Source of the DNA: Halalkalibacter oceani | GTDB taxonomy: Bacteria; Bacillota; Bacilli; Bacillales; Bacillaceae_D | Direction: 5' to 3' | Assembly: GCF_023715605.1 (NCBI RefSeq) | Contig: NZ_JAMBOL010000003.1 | Coordinates: 1 to 64,000 of the forward strand | Length of the DNA: 64,000 nucleotides | In this document: piece by piece, positions 32,777 to 44,439 of the stretch | How the letters are laid out: the number at the start of each line of letters is the position of its first letter | How positions within the stretch are numbered: the stretch's first letter is position 1 | Position numbers and translations under genes: made by a program | The notes under the pieces: model-generated | What the model was told of the DNA's origin: nothing | Database searches by the model: none | What the model saw: the letters and a program-made list of their open reading frames with translations, nothing else

Positions 32777-32960
32777 GAGTGCTTCTTATGATGGGAATGT
32801 CTCCTGTTCGCTTCTTTAGATATGAAACTTACGCGCAGGTTAGTGGAAAAGTAAGAATGTTTATCGTATTTGGACCCATATTTTTATTAATTGTCTTTCA
32901 GCTTTTGTTTCACTAACGGCGGCTTAACCTTAAGAAAAAATAGGTAGGCGTTAGGCGATA

Positions 32961-33065
32961 ATGAAAAAACTTATTATTGATGATGGTTTATTGCTTATCG
33001 ATATGGAAGTGCTATTTAATAAAAAATCTCTTCATTTACAACGTATGTTAGGTGATACTGGTTAA
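32961..33065 (+). pseudogene. Truncated retropepsin-like aspartic protease
   Basis: 34 codons ending RMLGDTG then TAA. The segment fits the N-terminal strand of the small bacterial retropepsin-like family, in which an [IL]IDTG[AS] motif carries the catalytic aspartate at this place. The stop directly after DTG removes the rest. No ribosome site is clear. The surrounding 32779-33161 has no other gene; it contains one copy of the AGTTTACATAATATAT motif. Confidence 0.45.
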
Positions 33066-33119
33066 AGTAACAGTTGCTTATGTAGAGAAGAAGGAAGACG
33101 AAAAATAAAATCATTTTTT

Positions 33120-33140
33120 AGTTTACATAATATATATTAT
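33120..33140. repeat. AGTTTACATAATATAT motif, copy 1
   Basis: AGTTTACATAATATATATTA followed by T. Same element as at 33714, 35601 and 49253; this copy is not just upstream of an intact gene. Confidence 0.45.
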
Positions 33141-33161
33141 CGGAATCAATTACGATTTCTT

Positions 33162-33210
33162 ATTTTCTGTCTCAATCACGAAGTTAACTTATGTTTTTGA
33201 GACAGAAAAT
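33162..33210 (-). terminator. Terminator of the YdjM-like gene
   Basis: ATTTTCTGTCTCAA and TTGAGACAGAAAAT form a perfect 14-bp stem with a 21-base loop, one base after the minus-strand stop codon. Confidence 0.8.
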
Positions 33211-33211
33211 G

Positions 33212-33691
33212 TTAAACAGCGAGCAATGCGACTGTAAGAAAAAGTAAACTTACGCCAATTATCGTTTCGCCTAGCTTAGATCCTGTGTGGTTATGTAATG
33301 GCAATTGAAAGCTCGTTTGCAATGGATACAGCAATTTCACTCCGCGCGGCGTCATCGCATCAAGAATGATATGACTGATCACTCCTGCCAGAATGCCGGC
33401 TTGAAGATCTGCTGCAAAGCCAAATGACAATTGATTTAACAGCCAGGCCAAACCGATGACAAAAAGCAAGCTGTGTGTGATCGCACGATGGCCAAAAACG
33501 CGGTGAATGCTTTTTGAAATGATCGGTATCCGTCTTCCGAGCATCGATTTCGGATGGCAAATATCCGGTATGATGGCGCCGATTAGTGCTGAGCTGTAAA
33601 AGATCATCGGCTGTTGTACTGAAATGTCAAATCCTTGTGTTGTGATGACAGCGGCTGCCAGGCCGCCGATTATATGCGTTGTTCCCTTCAT
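33212..33691 (-). CDS. YdjM-family membrane-bound metal-dependent hydrolase
   Basis: 159 residues, four hydrophobic segments. The family signature histidines and acids are present: THIIGG at the N-terminus, IPDICHPKS, FGHRAITHSLL and SHIILDAMTPRGVKLLYP. YdjM/DUF457 proteins are inner-membrane metal-dependent hydrolases of unknown substrate, SOS-regulated in E. coli. No LexA box is seen here. The promoter region carries the AGTTTACATAATATAT motif 23 bases upstream of the start. Confidence 0.88.
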   Translation of the reverse strand: MKGTTHIIGGLAAAVITTQGFDISVQQPMIFYSSALIGAIIPDICHPKSMLGRRIPIISKSIHRVFGHRAITHSLLFVIGLAWLLNQLSFGFAADLQAGILAGVISHIILDAMTPRGVKLLYPLQTSFQLPLHNHTGSKLGETIIGVSLLFLTVALLAV

Positions 33692-33713
33692 CTTTCCACC
33701 TCGATGTTTCTTT

Positions 33714-33734
33714 AGTTTACATAATATATTTATC
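33714..33734. repeat. AGTTTACATAATATAT motif, copy 2, at the YdjM-like promoter
   Basis: AGTTTACATAATATATTTAT followed by C. On the minus strand it reads as a -10-like ATATTATGTAAACT element 23 bases before the start codon. Confidence 0.5.
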
Positions 33735-33822
33735 TGTTACTAAATGCCAACAGAAAACAACATTATACCTTATTTTTTCTTTGTTAATAAAGTGCCTTTT
33801 TGATCAAGTTTAAAAAAGCCTC

Positions 33823-33868
33823 AAACAAAGCCTCCACCCTTTTTGCTCGTCGGGTGAAGGCTTTGTTT
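33823..33868. terminator. Terminator of the isopropylmalate-dehydrogenase-like gene
   Basis: AAACAAAGCC and GGCTTTGTTT with inner CACCC/GGGTG pairing, four bases from the minus-strand stop. Confidence 0.85.
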
Positions 33869-33872
33869 CCCT

Positions 33873-34985
33873 TTATAGTAGCTGGGCATGTGCTTTCATT
33901 TGGGCAATAATGTTCTCGGCCACTTCTGCCGTTGTGCTTGTTCCACCAATATCGACCGTTTTTACACCGCGTTTGACTGTTCTGGCAACCGCTTGCTCAA
34001 TCAATTCGCCGGCTTTTTTCGCTTCCGGGCAGCTATGCTGATCACTCAGCCAATCGAGCATCATGCTTCCTGATAAAATTGTTGCCAGCGGATTGGCGAT
34101 TCCTTTGCCGGCAATCGTTGGCGCAGAGCCGTGAGCTGGTTGAAACATCGCGTGGTTATGACCGATATCTCCTGATGGCGCCATCCCCATCCCGCCTACT
34201 AATGCTGCTGCTAAATCAGAAATAATATCACCGAACTGATTTTCGGTTACGATAATATCATAATTTTGCGGCTGCTGCACCATTAACAACGTCATCGCAT
34301 CAATTAAAACGTGGTCCCTCTCCACCTGCCCCTCGTAACGATCGGCGACATCATGAAAGACTTTATTGAAAAAGGCCATCGAACGAAAGACGTTGCTTTT
34401 ATCCGTACATGTGACGACCCGCTTCTGGTCTAAAAGGCGACCGCCGCGTTTTAAAGCAAGCTGAAAGCCCATATCAACAATTTTTTCGGTCCCTTTTCTT
34501 GTGATCACCATCGTATCTGTGGCGACTTCATCTGAAACGAGCGTGCCACCTCCGTAGGAAGCGAACAAACCTTCGATGTTTTCCCGCAGCACAACAAAGT
34601 CAATGTTCTCCATATCACGCAGCGGGCTGTCAATTCCTTTATATAATTTGATCGGACGAACTCCCGCGAATAAATCTAAATCAAAGCGAAGCTTAAACAT
34701 CACCTGTCCGCTGACTTCCGGCCCTCCGGGGAATTCCCGGACATCAGGTAGTCCGATTGCTCCTAAATAGATCGCATCACTTGACCGGCACGCCTCAAAG
34801 GTTGCTTCCGGTAAAGCGGTGCCGGTCCGTTTATGGTGCTCGGCTCCTGCGTCAAAGTGAGCAAAATCAAGCTCAAAGCCAGAAACGATTTCTTCAGCGG
34901 CCTTTAAGACGCTGACGCCCGCCTCCATTATTTCTTTCCCGATGCCATCACCTGGTAACACTGCAATTGAAAACCTCACTCTCAT
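33873..34985 (-). CDS. Isocitrate/isopropylmalate dehydrogenase family enzyme (tartrate/malate-type)
   Basis: 370 residues. A beta-decarboxylating dehydrogenase: PGDGIGKEI at the N-terminus, arginines in FKLRFDLDLFAGVRP binding the substrate carboxylates, DAMTLLMVQQPQNYDIIVTENQFGDIISD metal site and GSAPTIAGKGIANP near the end. It differs from LeuB in the substrate loop (VVLRENIEGLF instead of the Leu/Glu-rich LeuB loop) and no leu genes are adjacent, so it is probably a tartrate/D-malate or homoisocitrate-type enzyme. Its upstream region carries a half-conserved CodY box. Exact substrate unknown. Confidence 0.88.
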   Translation of the reverse strand: MRVRFSIAVLPGDGIGKEIMEAGVSVLKAAEEIVSGFELDFAHFDAGAEHHKRTGTALPEATFEACRSSDAIYLGAIGLPDVREFPGGPEVSGQVMFKLRFDLDLFAGVRPIKLYKGIDSPLRDMENIDFVVLRENIEGLFASYGGGTLVSDEVATDTMVITRKGTEKIVDMGFQLALKRGGRLLDQKRVVTCTDKSNVFRSMAFFNKVFHDVADRYEGQVERDHVLIDAMTLLMVQQPQNYDIIVTENQFGDIISDLAAALVGGMGMAPSGDIGHNHAMFQPAHGSAPTIAGKGIANPLATILSGSMMLDWLSDQHSCPEAKKAGELIEQAVARTVKRGVKTVDIGGTSTTAEVAENIIAQMKAHAQLL

Positions 34986-35029
34986 TCCCCATTTCTATTA
35001 GTCTTTACGATCACTTCTCATTATTACAG

Positions 35030-35044
35030 AATTTTCTGAATTAA
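35030..35044. promoter_or_regulatory. Possible CodY box
   Basis: AATTTTCTGAATTAA matches 11 of 15 positions of AATTTTCWGAAAATT; it lies 45 bases upstream of the isopropylmalate-dehydrogenase-like start. A single imperfect site, so tentative. Confidence 0.3.
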
Positions 35045-35108
35045 TAAACCAATATTTTACTTGTATTGAATGAAAAATAAAGCAGGCAGCCAAAGGGGCA
35101 GATCCTTT

Positions 35109-35552
35109 TTAGTTTCGCCTGGCTGACTGCGATAATGATAATGCGGAAAAGCTGTACTGGAGAAGGGTTTGTACTACTAGAAAAAGCAGCGCACCTGGAA
35201 TCGTCAATGAAAGAAAGACAGCTTGTGATAGCAAAGAAAGCGCGAGACCGCCGACCAGCCCTATCCCTGCATATGCTGTGATGACGATCATAGCCTTCTT
35301 CATTCCTGCCCATTTCGTATAATAGGACAATCTATGATCGACCCAGGATGAGAGAATGGCTCCGAAAATAAAAAACAGAAAAAAGGCAGGGGGAAAGAGA
35401 AACGCAAATAAAGTCATAAATGAATGGTACAATACCTCGGCAGCCCTTTCATCCGGCGGTGTATAGCTGATCCATGACAGATAAACACTATAGGCGAGTG
35501 ATGAAATGATGACTGTCATGACTTTAATTAGTAGATTAAACCGTAAGTTCAT
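35109..35552 (-). CDS. Hypothetical four-helix membrane protein
   Basis: 147 residues with four transmembrane helices and short charged loops (VDHRLSYYTKWAGMKK). Family not recognised. The minus-strand hairpin GCAGTCAGCCA/TGGCTGCCTGC followed by TTTATTTTT (about 35078-35132) overlaps its last codons and ends the transcript. The AGTTTACATAATTATAT motif is 49 bases upstream of the start. Confidence 0.65.
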   Translation of the reverse strand: MNLRFNLLIKVMTVIISSLAYSVYLSWISYTPPDERAAEVLYHSFMTLFAFLFPPAFFLFFIFGAILSSWVDHRLSYYTKWAGMKKAMIVITAYAGIGLVGGLALSLLSQAVFLSLTIPGALLFLVVQTLLQYSFSALSLSQSARRN

Positions 35553-35600
35553 CTAAGCCCTCCTTCTTTCCCGTAGTTATAACGTTATTTCTCACTATAT

Positions 35601-35620
35601 AGTTTACATAATTATATTAT
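35601..35620. repeat. AGTTTACATAATATAT motif, copy 3, upstream of the four-helix protein
   Basis: AGTTTACATAATTATATTAT. It is between the parC terminator and the minus-strand gene at 35109-35552. Confidence 0.45.
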
Positions 35621-35636
35621 GTGTTACCTGCATAAA

Positions 35637-35670
35637 GGCAGGCGCTCCACTTTAGATGGAAGCGCCTGCC
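35637..35670 (-). terminator. Terminator of the parE-parC operon
   Basis: GGCAGGCGCT and AGCGCCTGCC form a perfect stem 20 bases beyond the parC stop. Confidence 0.85.
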
Positions 35671-35690
35671 TGAGAATGAAAAATATCGGT

Positions 35691-38129
35691 TTACTCCGTT
35701 CCAGCCTGCACATGGCGCCATACGTCCACGACTTCTCCGTCCGTTGCCTGATCAATCACGAAGGAACCGTTGTTGTAGCGGTCACTGTTACGGTAGTCTT
35801 TCGGCTGAATGTCCACCGTTGTTCCTTTGCTCGTGAGGACAGTGTAACGCTCATCTGACTGGACAACCCGACGGCACGCAATAACGCGGTGCGGATTGGA
35901 TTTTAACTCACGCAGCATCACGAGACCACGTTTCGCGCGTGAGGACTTGTCGAATTCCGTAATCGCCATTTTCTTCACGGCGCCACGGTGGGTGACGACG
36001 AGCAATTCCACTTTATCATCGAGAGTAAAGGTAGAGGCGTCGACAAGCTGGTCACCGTCTTTTAAATTAATCGCCTTTACCCCGGCGGCACGCTGACCGA
36101 CAAGGTTCACTTCTTCTTCGCGGAACCATAGTCCGTAGCCAAACTTTGTTGCTAAAAAGAGTTCCTGGTGACCATCTGTTTTGTGAACGGCGACGACTTC
36201 ATCGTTAGCCTTCAGCTTCAGAGCCATCAGCGGCTTAGAGAATCGCTGCGCCTGATAGAGCGAGAGCTGCGAGCGCTTCGCCATGCCGTCTTTCGTAATA
36301 AAGAGGAGCGATTGTTCTTCTGTAAACTGCTGGATCGGGATCGCCTCAATGATTTCATCGTCGCGCTCGATGCCGGAAACAAGATTGGCGACATGCTGGG
36401 CGTTATCCTTCCATCGAATATCCGGCAGCTGATGAACCGGAACATAGAGATAGTTTCCAAGCTTCGTAAAGAGCAGCAGCGTATCCGTCGTGTTCATGTC
36501 ATAGCGGCCAAGCAGATAGTCGCCTTCCTTCATACCCGGAGCTTCTCCACTAGATGCCGTATACGAACGGATGCTCGTCCGCTTTACATAGCCCTCCTTC
36601 GTCACGGTCACGACGACGTCCTCAGAGGCAATGAGCACTTCCATATTGATTTTAAGCTCCTCGACCTCTTCCTTAATGACAGTGCGCCGTGAATCGGCGT
36701 ATTTTTTCTTAATCGCCAGCAGGCTTTTTTTGATAACGGAAATCAGCTTCTTCTCGCTCGCCAAAATCGCTTCAAGCTCATGAATGCGACGTTCAAGCTC
36801 CGCCGCTTCTTCCTCGAGAGTCGTAATGTCTGTATTCGTCAACCGGTAAAGCTGCAAGGTGACGATCGCCTCGGCCTGCTCTTCCGTAAAAGCAAACTGT
36901 TCAATTAAATTATGTTTAGCATCCTTCTTGTCGGCTGAGGCCCGGATCGTGGCGATCACTTCATCAAGAATCGAAATCGCCTTAATCAGCCCGTGCACGA
37001 TATGCTGGCGGTCCTGAGCTTTTTTCAAGTCATAATGAGCCCGTCTCGTAAACACGAGCTTTTGATGATCAATATAGGCTTGAATTAGTGCTTGCAGCCC
37101 CATCAGCTTCGGCGCTTTATTGTGAATCGCGACCATATTAAAGTTATAGGTCACTTGCAGATCGGTATTTTTATATAAATAATGTAAAATCGCTTCGGCA
37201 TCGGCTTCTTTCTTTAATTCGACAACGATACGCAAGCCGGTACGATCGGTCTCATCCCGAACCTCGGCAATCCCGTCGACTTTTTTATCGAAACGAAGCT
37301 CGTCCATTTTCTTCACAAGGTTCGCTTTTACGACTTCAAATGGAATTTCTGTAATGACAATCTGTGAGCGCCCGCCCCGTACTTCCTCAACTTCCGTTTT
37401 CGCGCGGACGATCACCTTGCCTTTTCCTGTCTGGTACGCCTGGCGGATGCCGTCAATGCCCTGGACAATACCGCCGGTCGGAAAATCAGGCCCTTTTATC
37501 ACCGTCAGCAAATCGTCAAGCGTCGTTGACGGCCGCTCCATCTGCATAATGACGCCATCGATGACCTCACCTAAATGGTGGGGCGGAATATCGGTCGCAT
37601 AACCGGCAGAGATCCCTGTCGAGCCGTTGACGAGCAGGTTCGGAAACATGGCCGGAAGAACGACCGGCTCCTCTTCTGAGTCATCAAAGTTCGGAATGAA
37701 TTCGACTGTATCACGGTCAATATCACGCAGCAGTTCAGAGGCGATCGCAGATAAACGCGCTTCCGTGTAACGCATCGCCGCCGGCGGATCACCGTCGACG
37801 GAGCCGTTATTTCCGTGCATGTCAACAAGCAGGTTGCGCACCTTCCAATCCTGACTCATCCGGATCATCGCTTCATAAACCGAGGAATCGCCGTGCGGAT
37901 GATAATTCCCGATCACGTTCCCGACGGTTTTGGCCGATTTACGGAAAGGCTTATCCGCCGTGTTTCCGTCCTTATGCATCGCATATAAAATTCGGCGCTG
38001 CACCGGCTTAAGTCCGTCGCGTGCATCCGGCAGGGCTCGTTCCTGGATAATATATTTACTGTAGCGGCCAAAACGGTCGCCAATGACTTCTTCAAAAGGA
38101 AGATCTAAGTAACGCTCTGTTTGTGCCAA
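35691..38129 (-). CDS. parC: DNA topoisomerase IV subunit A
   Basis: 812 residues. ParC cuts and rejoins DNA for decatenation of sister chromosomes. The catalytic tyrosine is Y121 in [11 protein letters not shown]; the quinolone-resistance region around 80-90 ([12 protein letters not shown]) is of wild-type form. The C-terminal beta-pinwheel repeats ([53 protein letters not shown]) are complete and lack the GyrA-box, which separates it from GyrA. It starts 2 bases after parE. Confidence 0.98.
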   Translation of the reverse strand: MAQTERYLDLPFEEVIGDRFGRYSKYIIQERALPDARDGLKPVQRRILYAMHKDGNTADKPFRKSAKTVGNVIGNYHPHGDSSVYEAMIRMSQDWKVRNLLVDMHGNNGSVDGDPPAAMRYTEARLSAIASELLRDIDRDTVEFIPNFDDSEEEPVVLPAMFPNLLVNGSTGISAGYATDIPPHHLGEVIDGVIMQMERPSTTLDDLLTVIKGPDFPTGGIVQGIDGIRQAYQTGKGKVIVRAKTEVEEVRGGRSQIVITEIPFEVVKANLVKKMDELRFDKKVDGIAEVRDETDRTGLRIVVELKKEADAEAILHYLYKNTDLQVTYNFNMVAIHNKAPKLMGLQALIQAYIDHQKLVFTRRAHYDLKKAQDRQHIVHGLIKAISILDEVIATIRASADKKDAKHNLIEQFAFTEEQAEAIVTLQLYRLTNTDITTLEEEAAELERRIHELEAILASEKKLISVIKKSLLAIKKKYADSRRTVIKEEVEELKINMEVLIASEDVVVTVTKEGYVKRTSIRSYTASSGEAPGMKEGDYLLGRYDMNTTDTLLLFTKLGNYLYVPVHQLPDIRWKDNAQHVANLVSGIERDDEIIEAIPIQQFTEEQSLLFITKDGMAKRSQLSLYQAQRFSKPLMALKLKANDEVVAVHKTDGHQELFLATKFGYGLWFREEEVNLVGQRAAGVKAINLKDGDQLVDASTFTLDDKVELLVVTHRGAVKKMAITEFDKSSRAKRGLVMLRELKSNPHRVIACRRVVQSDERYTVLTSKGTTVDIQPKDYRNSDRYNNGSFVIDQATDGEVVDVWRHVQAGTE

Positions 38130-38131
38130 GC

Positions 38132-40160
<2,029 letters not shown>

Positions 40161-40241
40161 TATTTGTCATTCGTTCTACCTTGCTTTTACTATTGTAGCG
40201 ATTATTTCAATATTCGCAACCGCCAATCGCACGTTCCACTT

Positions 40242-40264
40242 AAAAAAACCGCATAGCGGCTTTT
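40242..40264 (-). terminator. Small A/T-flanked hairpin between parE and the CoA-binding gene
   Basis: On the minus strand AAGCCGC-TAT-GCGGTTTTTTT forms a compact terminator. It lies 130 bases beyond the terminator of the CoA-binding gene; a short transcript between the two cannot be excluded. Confidence 0.55.
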
Positions 40265-40396
40265 CTTGGAAGCGGCATGCAGAGCCGTTACATCGGTAGA
40301 GGTTGGCTGCAAACAGGGGTCTTTCAGCCATTTGGGTCACATGCCAAGCCGATGCTCTTCCTCGAACCAGTCCGAAAATGTAATCCTTTCTCAGCT

Positions 40397-40439
40397 TAAA
40401 AAAACTCTCGAAAAGATCAGAGACAGATCTTTCGAGAGC
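40397..40439 (-). terminator. Terminator of the CoA-binding gene
   Basis: CTCTCGAAAGATCTG and its near-complement CAGATC(T)TTTCGAGAG pair and are followed on the minus strand by TTTTTTTAAG. Confidence 0.88.
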
Positions 40440-40447
40440 ATTTTCGG

Positions 40448-40861
40448 TTATTTCCACTTCGCATGCTCAACCTTAATACAGCGATTCATGACACTGATAA
40501 TACCATGCTCCTGAAGAATGTCAAAGGCTTCCTGGCTCTCAAGCCCAAGCTGAGCCCAAAACACCTTCGCACCGACCTCGGCCGTTTCTTTGGCCACTTC
40601 AGGCAAGTATTCACTGCGGCGAAACACATTAACGATGTCAATCTCCCCGTCGATGTCTTTCAAGGAAGACACAGCCTTGACCCCTAATATTTCATCTGCT
40701 GTTGGGTTAACCGGAATAATGTCATAGCCGGCTTTTTGCATCGCTTCTGATACCATATAGGAAGTCCGCTCCGGCTTATCCGATAAGCCGACAACCGCAA
40801 TTCGTTTGTTTGTCGCTAAAATTTCCTTGATTTCCTGATCACTTGGATTTTGAATGCTCAT
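40448..40861 (-). CDS. yneT: CoA-binding domain protein, YneT/YccU family
   Basis: 137 residues, a single Rossmann-type CoA-binding domain: KRIAVVGLSDKPERTSYMVSEAMQKAGYDIIPVNP at the N-terminus and the family ending MNRCIKVEHAKW. ATG 40861 follows AAGGAGC. yneT is the neighbour of parE in B. subtilis, which supports the identification. Function unknown; family members bind CoA and may regulate acyl metabolism. Confidence 0.88.
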   Translation of the reverse strand: MSIQNPSDQEIKEILATNKRIAVVGLSDKPERTSYMVSEAMQKAGYDIIPVNPTADEILGVKAVSSLKDIDGEIDIVNVFRRSEYLPEVAKETAEVGAKVFWAQLGLESQEAFDILQEHGIISVMNRCIKVEHAKWK

Positions 40862-40950
40862 CTTTCCAGCTCCTTCGTCATCTTCTTCTATCCTACACTG
40901 TTCTCCATCAGCCTCTGACATTCCTGCTACGACGGTGGAAAATCATGCTT

Positions 40951-42480
40951 TTATTTAATATATCCCTTTTCCTGTAAAAAATCACGTGCGACAGCTTCCG
41001 GGTCAGCATCCTCATAGTCGACTGCATAATTCAACTGCCGGATCTCCTCCTCCGTCACCGCTCCAGCCAGACGTTCAAGCGGAGCTTCTATTTCCGGATA
41101 GCGCAACAGCGTATCCTCGCGCACAAGCGCCCCTCCCTGGTAAGGAGGAAACAGCTGGCGGTCATCCTCCAGCACATGCAATTCATATTCAACGAGCTCC
41201 GGATCGGTCGAATAGGCATCAATCAGCTGCACCTCCCCGGAAACGAGTGCTCTGGCGCGCAAGGCGGCATCCATCGTCTGAACATCGGCAAATTCAAAGC
41301 CGTACACCTCGGAAAAACCAGCGTAGCCGTCCTGTCGATCAATGAATTCAAAAGTAAAGCCGGCGACGAGCTGATCGCGATACGGCTCAAGCTCTGAAAT
41401 CGTCTGCACACCAGTTTCTTCAGCAAATTCCTTCGTTACAGCGATCGCATATGTATTCTGATACGCCATCGGTTCAAGAAAGACGAGCCCGTCCGCCTCA
41501 TAAATCTCATCGCGTGCTTCCTCGTAGGCGGTGCGTGGATCATAGCTGAATTCCGTCTTTTGAAGAATGCCGCTTAAAATGGTGCCGGAGAATTCAAGAT
41601 AAAGATCAATGTCACCAACTTTCAACGCGTTAAAGACGATATCGGTGCCACCAAGCCCCGACTGAACAGCGACATTCAAGTCCGTTTCTTCCTCAATTAA
41701 CAGCTTGTATAGATTGGCGACGATCGCCGGCTCTGCCTGAAGTTTTCCACCGATGACGATATCCGTTCCACTCTCCTCCGTAAACAACAGCGGAACGACG
41801 ATCAACGCCACTGCACATGTAAGCAGACCAATGATCGGCTTATACGAGGCTCCTTTCGTCCGCTTTTCCGTGATACGCAATACAAGGTCGAACCCTAAGG
41901 CGAGCAGCGCTGCCGGAATTGCGCCGAGCAGGATGTACTCATTGTTCGCCCGCTGGATGCCGATCATAATCAAATCACCTAGACCGCCGGCCCCGATTAA
42001 CGCCGCCAGCGTCGCCGTACCGACAATCAGCACCATTGAAGTGCGGATACCGGCCATCACCGTCGGCATCGCCAGTGGCAGCTCGACCTTCAGCAAGCGG
42101 TGACGCCAATTCATTCCCATCCCTGTCGCCGCTTCACGGATCGCCGGATCGACTTCATTTATGCCGGTATACGTGTTGCGGAGAATCGGCAACAAAGCAT
42201 AAATCGTCAGGGCGATAATCGCCGGCGTTGGCCCGATCCCGACGAGCAGAATCATAAAGCCGAGGAGCGCCAGGCTTGGAATCGTCTGCAGGACGGCTGT
42301 CACGCCGATGACCCATTCTGCATAACGCGGATAACGGGAGAGGACAATCCCTAAGGGGACGGCGATGAAAACAGCGCATAAAAGGGACAGAAGTGATAAT
42401 TGCATATGCTGCCATAAGGACGACCATAGCAACTCCTGCCGCATAACAAACAAGTCCTGTAACCGCTGGATCGCTTCCAT
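40951..42480 (-). CDS. opuFB: Osmolyte ABC transporter permease fused to substrate-binding domain (OpuF type)
   Basis: 509 residues. Residues 1-210 form an OpuBB/OpuCB-type permease with the EAA loop EAATGMGMNWRHRLLKVELPLAMPTVMAGIRTS; after one further helix (about 215-232) comes an extracellular glycine-betaine-binding domain (235-505) with aromatic residues forming the cation cage. This permease-binding-protein fusion is the hallmark of OpuF, which imports glycine betaine and related compatible solutes, in place of the separate OpuCC lipoprotein. The ATG has AAGGAGGTG and shares one base with the end of the ATPase gene. Confidence 0.92.
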   Translation of the reverse strand: MEAIQRLQDLFVMRQELLWSSLWQHMQLSLLSLLCAVFIAVPLGIVLSRYPRYAEWVIGVTAVLQTIPSLALLGFMILLVGIGPTPAIIALTIYALLPILRNTYTGINEVDPAIREAATGMGMNWRHRLLKVELPLAMPTVMAGIRTSMVLIVGTATLAALIGAGGLGDLIMIGIQRANNEYILLGAIPAALLALGFDLVLRITEKRTKGASYKPIIGLLTCAVALIVVPLLFTEESGTDIVIGGKLQAEPAIVANLYKLLIEEETDLNVAVQSGLGGTDIVFNALKVGDIDLYLEFSGTILSGILQKTEFSYDPRTAYEEARDEIYEADGLVFLEPMAYQNTYAIAVTKEFAEETGVQTISELEPYRDQLVAGFTFEFIDRQDGYAGFSEVYGFEFADVQTMDAALRARALVSGEVQLIDAYSTDPELVEYELHVLEDDRQLFPPYQGGALVREDTLLRYPEIEAPLERLAGAVTEEEIRQLNYAVDYEDADPEAVARDFLQEKGYIK

Positions 42481-43409
42481 CAGGCACCTCCTTTGGCGAG
42501 ATGGTAGGCAAAGTCTTTATATGTAATTCGACCGACCACGTCCGCCCCTTCTATGACATACAGCTCCGGTTCACCGGCCAGACGTTCATACACTTCATGC
42601 AGCGGCGCATCAATTGAAATTGTGCTTAAGTCTTTTGCGATCCTCTCCTCCAGAGGAGTCATCAGCTGACGCAGCGTCACCGGTGCTTGGCGGTTGCCGA
42701 TAAATTCTGCGACGAAGTCATTTGCCGGCTCCTTCTGCAGCTGGGCCGGCGTGCCGACCTGCACCACGTTGCCATCCTTCATAATACAGAGGCGATCCCC
42801 GAGCTTCAGCGCTTCCTCCATGTCGTGTGTCACGAACAATATCGTTTTTCGAATTGACTGTTGGAGCCGCTTAATGTCATCCTGCAGCTGCTCGCGGCTG
42901 ATTGGATCCAACGCGCTAAACGGCTCGTCCATCAGCAATATATCCGGATCAGCCGCCAGCGCTCTGGCGACGCCGACGCGCTGCTGCTGGCCGCCGGACA
43001 ATTCCCGCGGATAGCGGTGACGAAATTGAGCCGGAGCAAGTCCGATCAGCGTCAGCAACTGATCGATTCGTTCGTCAATCGCCCGCTTCGACCATTTTTT
43101 CAGCTCAGGTACAACAGCAATGTTTTCGGCAACGGTCATCGTTGGAAATAACGCAATTTGCTGCAGCACATACCCGATGTTCCAGCGCAGATGATCGATG
43201 TTCACATCGGCGATGTTTTTCTGCTGAATCGAGACACTCCCTTCACTTGGCTCGATTAAGCGGTTCACCATTTTCATTGTCGTCGTTTTTCCACAGCCTG
43301 AAGGGCCGATCAAGACAAAGCATTCCCCCGCCTCAATCGTCATATTGAGCTGCTTCACCGCGACGGTTCCATCCGGATAGGCCTTTGTTACATTTTTAAA
43401 TGTGATCAT
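42480..43409 (-). CDS. opuFA: Osmolyte ABC transporter ATPase (OpuF/OpuC type)
   Basis: 309 residues from ATG 43409; a longer ATG at 43439 is possible. Walker A GPSGCGKTT, signature LSGGQQQRV, Walker B LLMDEPFSALDP, and a C-terminal CBS-like segment (about 245-305, ...DLSTISIDAPLHEVYERL...). In OpuA-type transporters a CBS pair senses ionic strength; only one CBS-like unit is visible here. It forms a two-gene importer with opuFB. Confidence 0.92.
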   Translation of the reverse strand: MITFKNVTKAYPDGTVAVKQLNMTIEAGECFVLIGPSGCGKTTTMKMVNRLIEPSEGSVSIQQKNIADVNIDHLRWNIGYVLQQIALFPTMTVAENIAVVPELKKWSKRAIDERIDQLLTLIGLAPAQFRHRYPRELSGGQQQRVGVARALAADPDILLMDEPFSALDPISREQLQDDIKRLQQSIRKTILFVTHDMEEALKLGDRLCIMKDGNVVQVGTPAQLQKEPANDFVAEFIGNRQAPVTLRQLMTPLEERIAKDLSTISIDAPLHEVYERLAGEPELYVIEGADVVGRITYKDFAYHLAKGGA

Positions 43410-43635
43410 AAAATGACGTACACTCCCTTTACCTAACATCCTACGTTTTATACCCTTTTTCCTGAATCGTAAGCCTGTGAATCATTCCCATTTGTTTGCC
43501 GACTTTCCGTTATGATTGACGAAAAAACAAAAAACAAACGGAATAATATGGGATTGTACCATTATTTACGCTATAATAGAATACAAGAAAAGGAATGAGG
43601 ATAAAAAAAGCCGCATTCTAAAAAGGAATGATCAC

Positions 43636-44328
43636 TTGGAGACAAAGAAAAAGCAGGTTGAAATCGCAAGCAGAATCGGGAAGGTGCTGCGCGATCACTT
43701 CGGGAAAGGACCAGAAGGCGTATTCGTCAGTATATCCGAGCCGTTTGTGACGATTTTTCTCCGGCGCTTCATTGCCCCGATGGAACAAGTGTTGCTTGAG
43801 CAAAACGATCTTCTGACGATCCAACAGACGAGAGACAAAATGATGGATCGTCTCCTTCCCGAGATCGCTGCAATTATTGAAGAAAGCACGGGAGTCGTCG
43901 TTGATGAGCTTTACTATGATTGGACGCTGGAGCAATACTCGGGTCTGCTCTGCGGGATTTCGCATCAAGATGCTGATAGGAGCGTTTATACATATCCGAA
44001 TAGCGAACTCGTCAATGAGGAAGTAGGACATATTACGAAAAAGGCGGAAAAGCTCCCCGATCAAGTGGCTTCCTATTTACTCAATCCGCGCACGCTTGTC
44101 ATCATCCGCCACGGCATTCTCGTCGAGATCGAGAAGGAGCTGATTGAGCTCGGGTTTGAGGAGCAGCTCACCTTGGCGAAGCGCAGGCTGGAAAAAGCGT
44201 TGCTGACAAAAAGCAAGGAGCAGTTTGAGATTTATCTGGAGGCCCAGGTGGAAGACATTTTTGTCAACTGGGATTTTCACGCCGATAAAAGCATTATCGT
44301 CTTCATTTTAACTCCTAACAAGCTATAA
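43636..44328 (+). CDS. MpsC-family (DUF2294) protein, two tandem domains
   Basis: 230 residues from TTG 43636 (AAAGGAA at 7 bases; upstream ATG/TTG codons lack a ribosome site). The first half carries the family core FGKGPEGVFVSISEPFVTIFLRRF and the helix LLTIQQTRDKMMDRLLPEIAAIIEESTG; the second half has a weaker related copy. The domain is named for MpsC of the staphylococcal sodium-driven bicarbonate/membrane-potential system, but most Bacillus members stand alone and their role is unclear. Confidence 0.8.
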   Translation: METKKKQVEIASRIGKVLRDHFGKGPEGVFVSISEPFVTIFLRRFIAPMEQVLLEQNDLLTIQQTRDKMMDRLLPEIAAIIEESTGVVVDELYYDWTLEQYSGLLCGISHQDADRSVYTYPNSELVNEEVGHITKKAEKLPDQVASYLLNPRTLVIIRHGILVEIEKELIELGFEEQLTLAKRRLEKALLTKSKEQFEIYLEAQVEDIFVNWDFHADKSIIVFILTPNKL

Positions 44329-44361
44329 TGGCGGCAATGAGCTAGAAACAAAGCTAGTCAT

Positions 44362-44408
44362 AAGCCAAAAAGAAGGTACTAGGCGACCTTCTTTTTGGCT
44401 TTTTTTAT
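44362..44408 (+). terminator. Terminator of the MpsC-family gene
   Basis: AAGCCAAAAAGAAGGT and ACCTTCTTTTTGGCTT form a perfect 16-bp stem followed by T6. Confidence 0.93.
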
Positions 44409-44439
44409 TTTCCCAACTGGCACTTATGGAGGTTATACG

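Noticed and set aside
40266-40396. Possible riboswitch or small RNA between two terminators
   Set aside because: No promoter and no match to a known class; folding could not be computed here.
40176-40457. 93-codon minus-strand ORF downstream of the CoA-binding gene
   Set aside because: It spans two hairpin terminators and overlaps the end of the upstream gene; the frame is probably fortuitous, though a dispersed repeat in this gap cannot be excluded.
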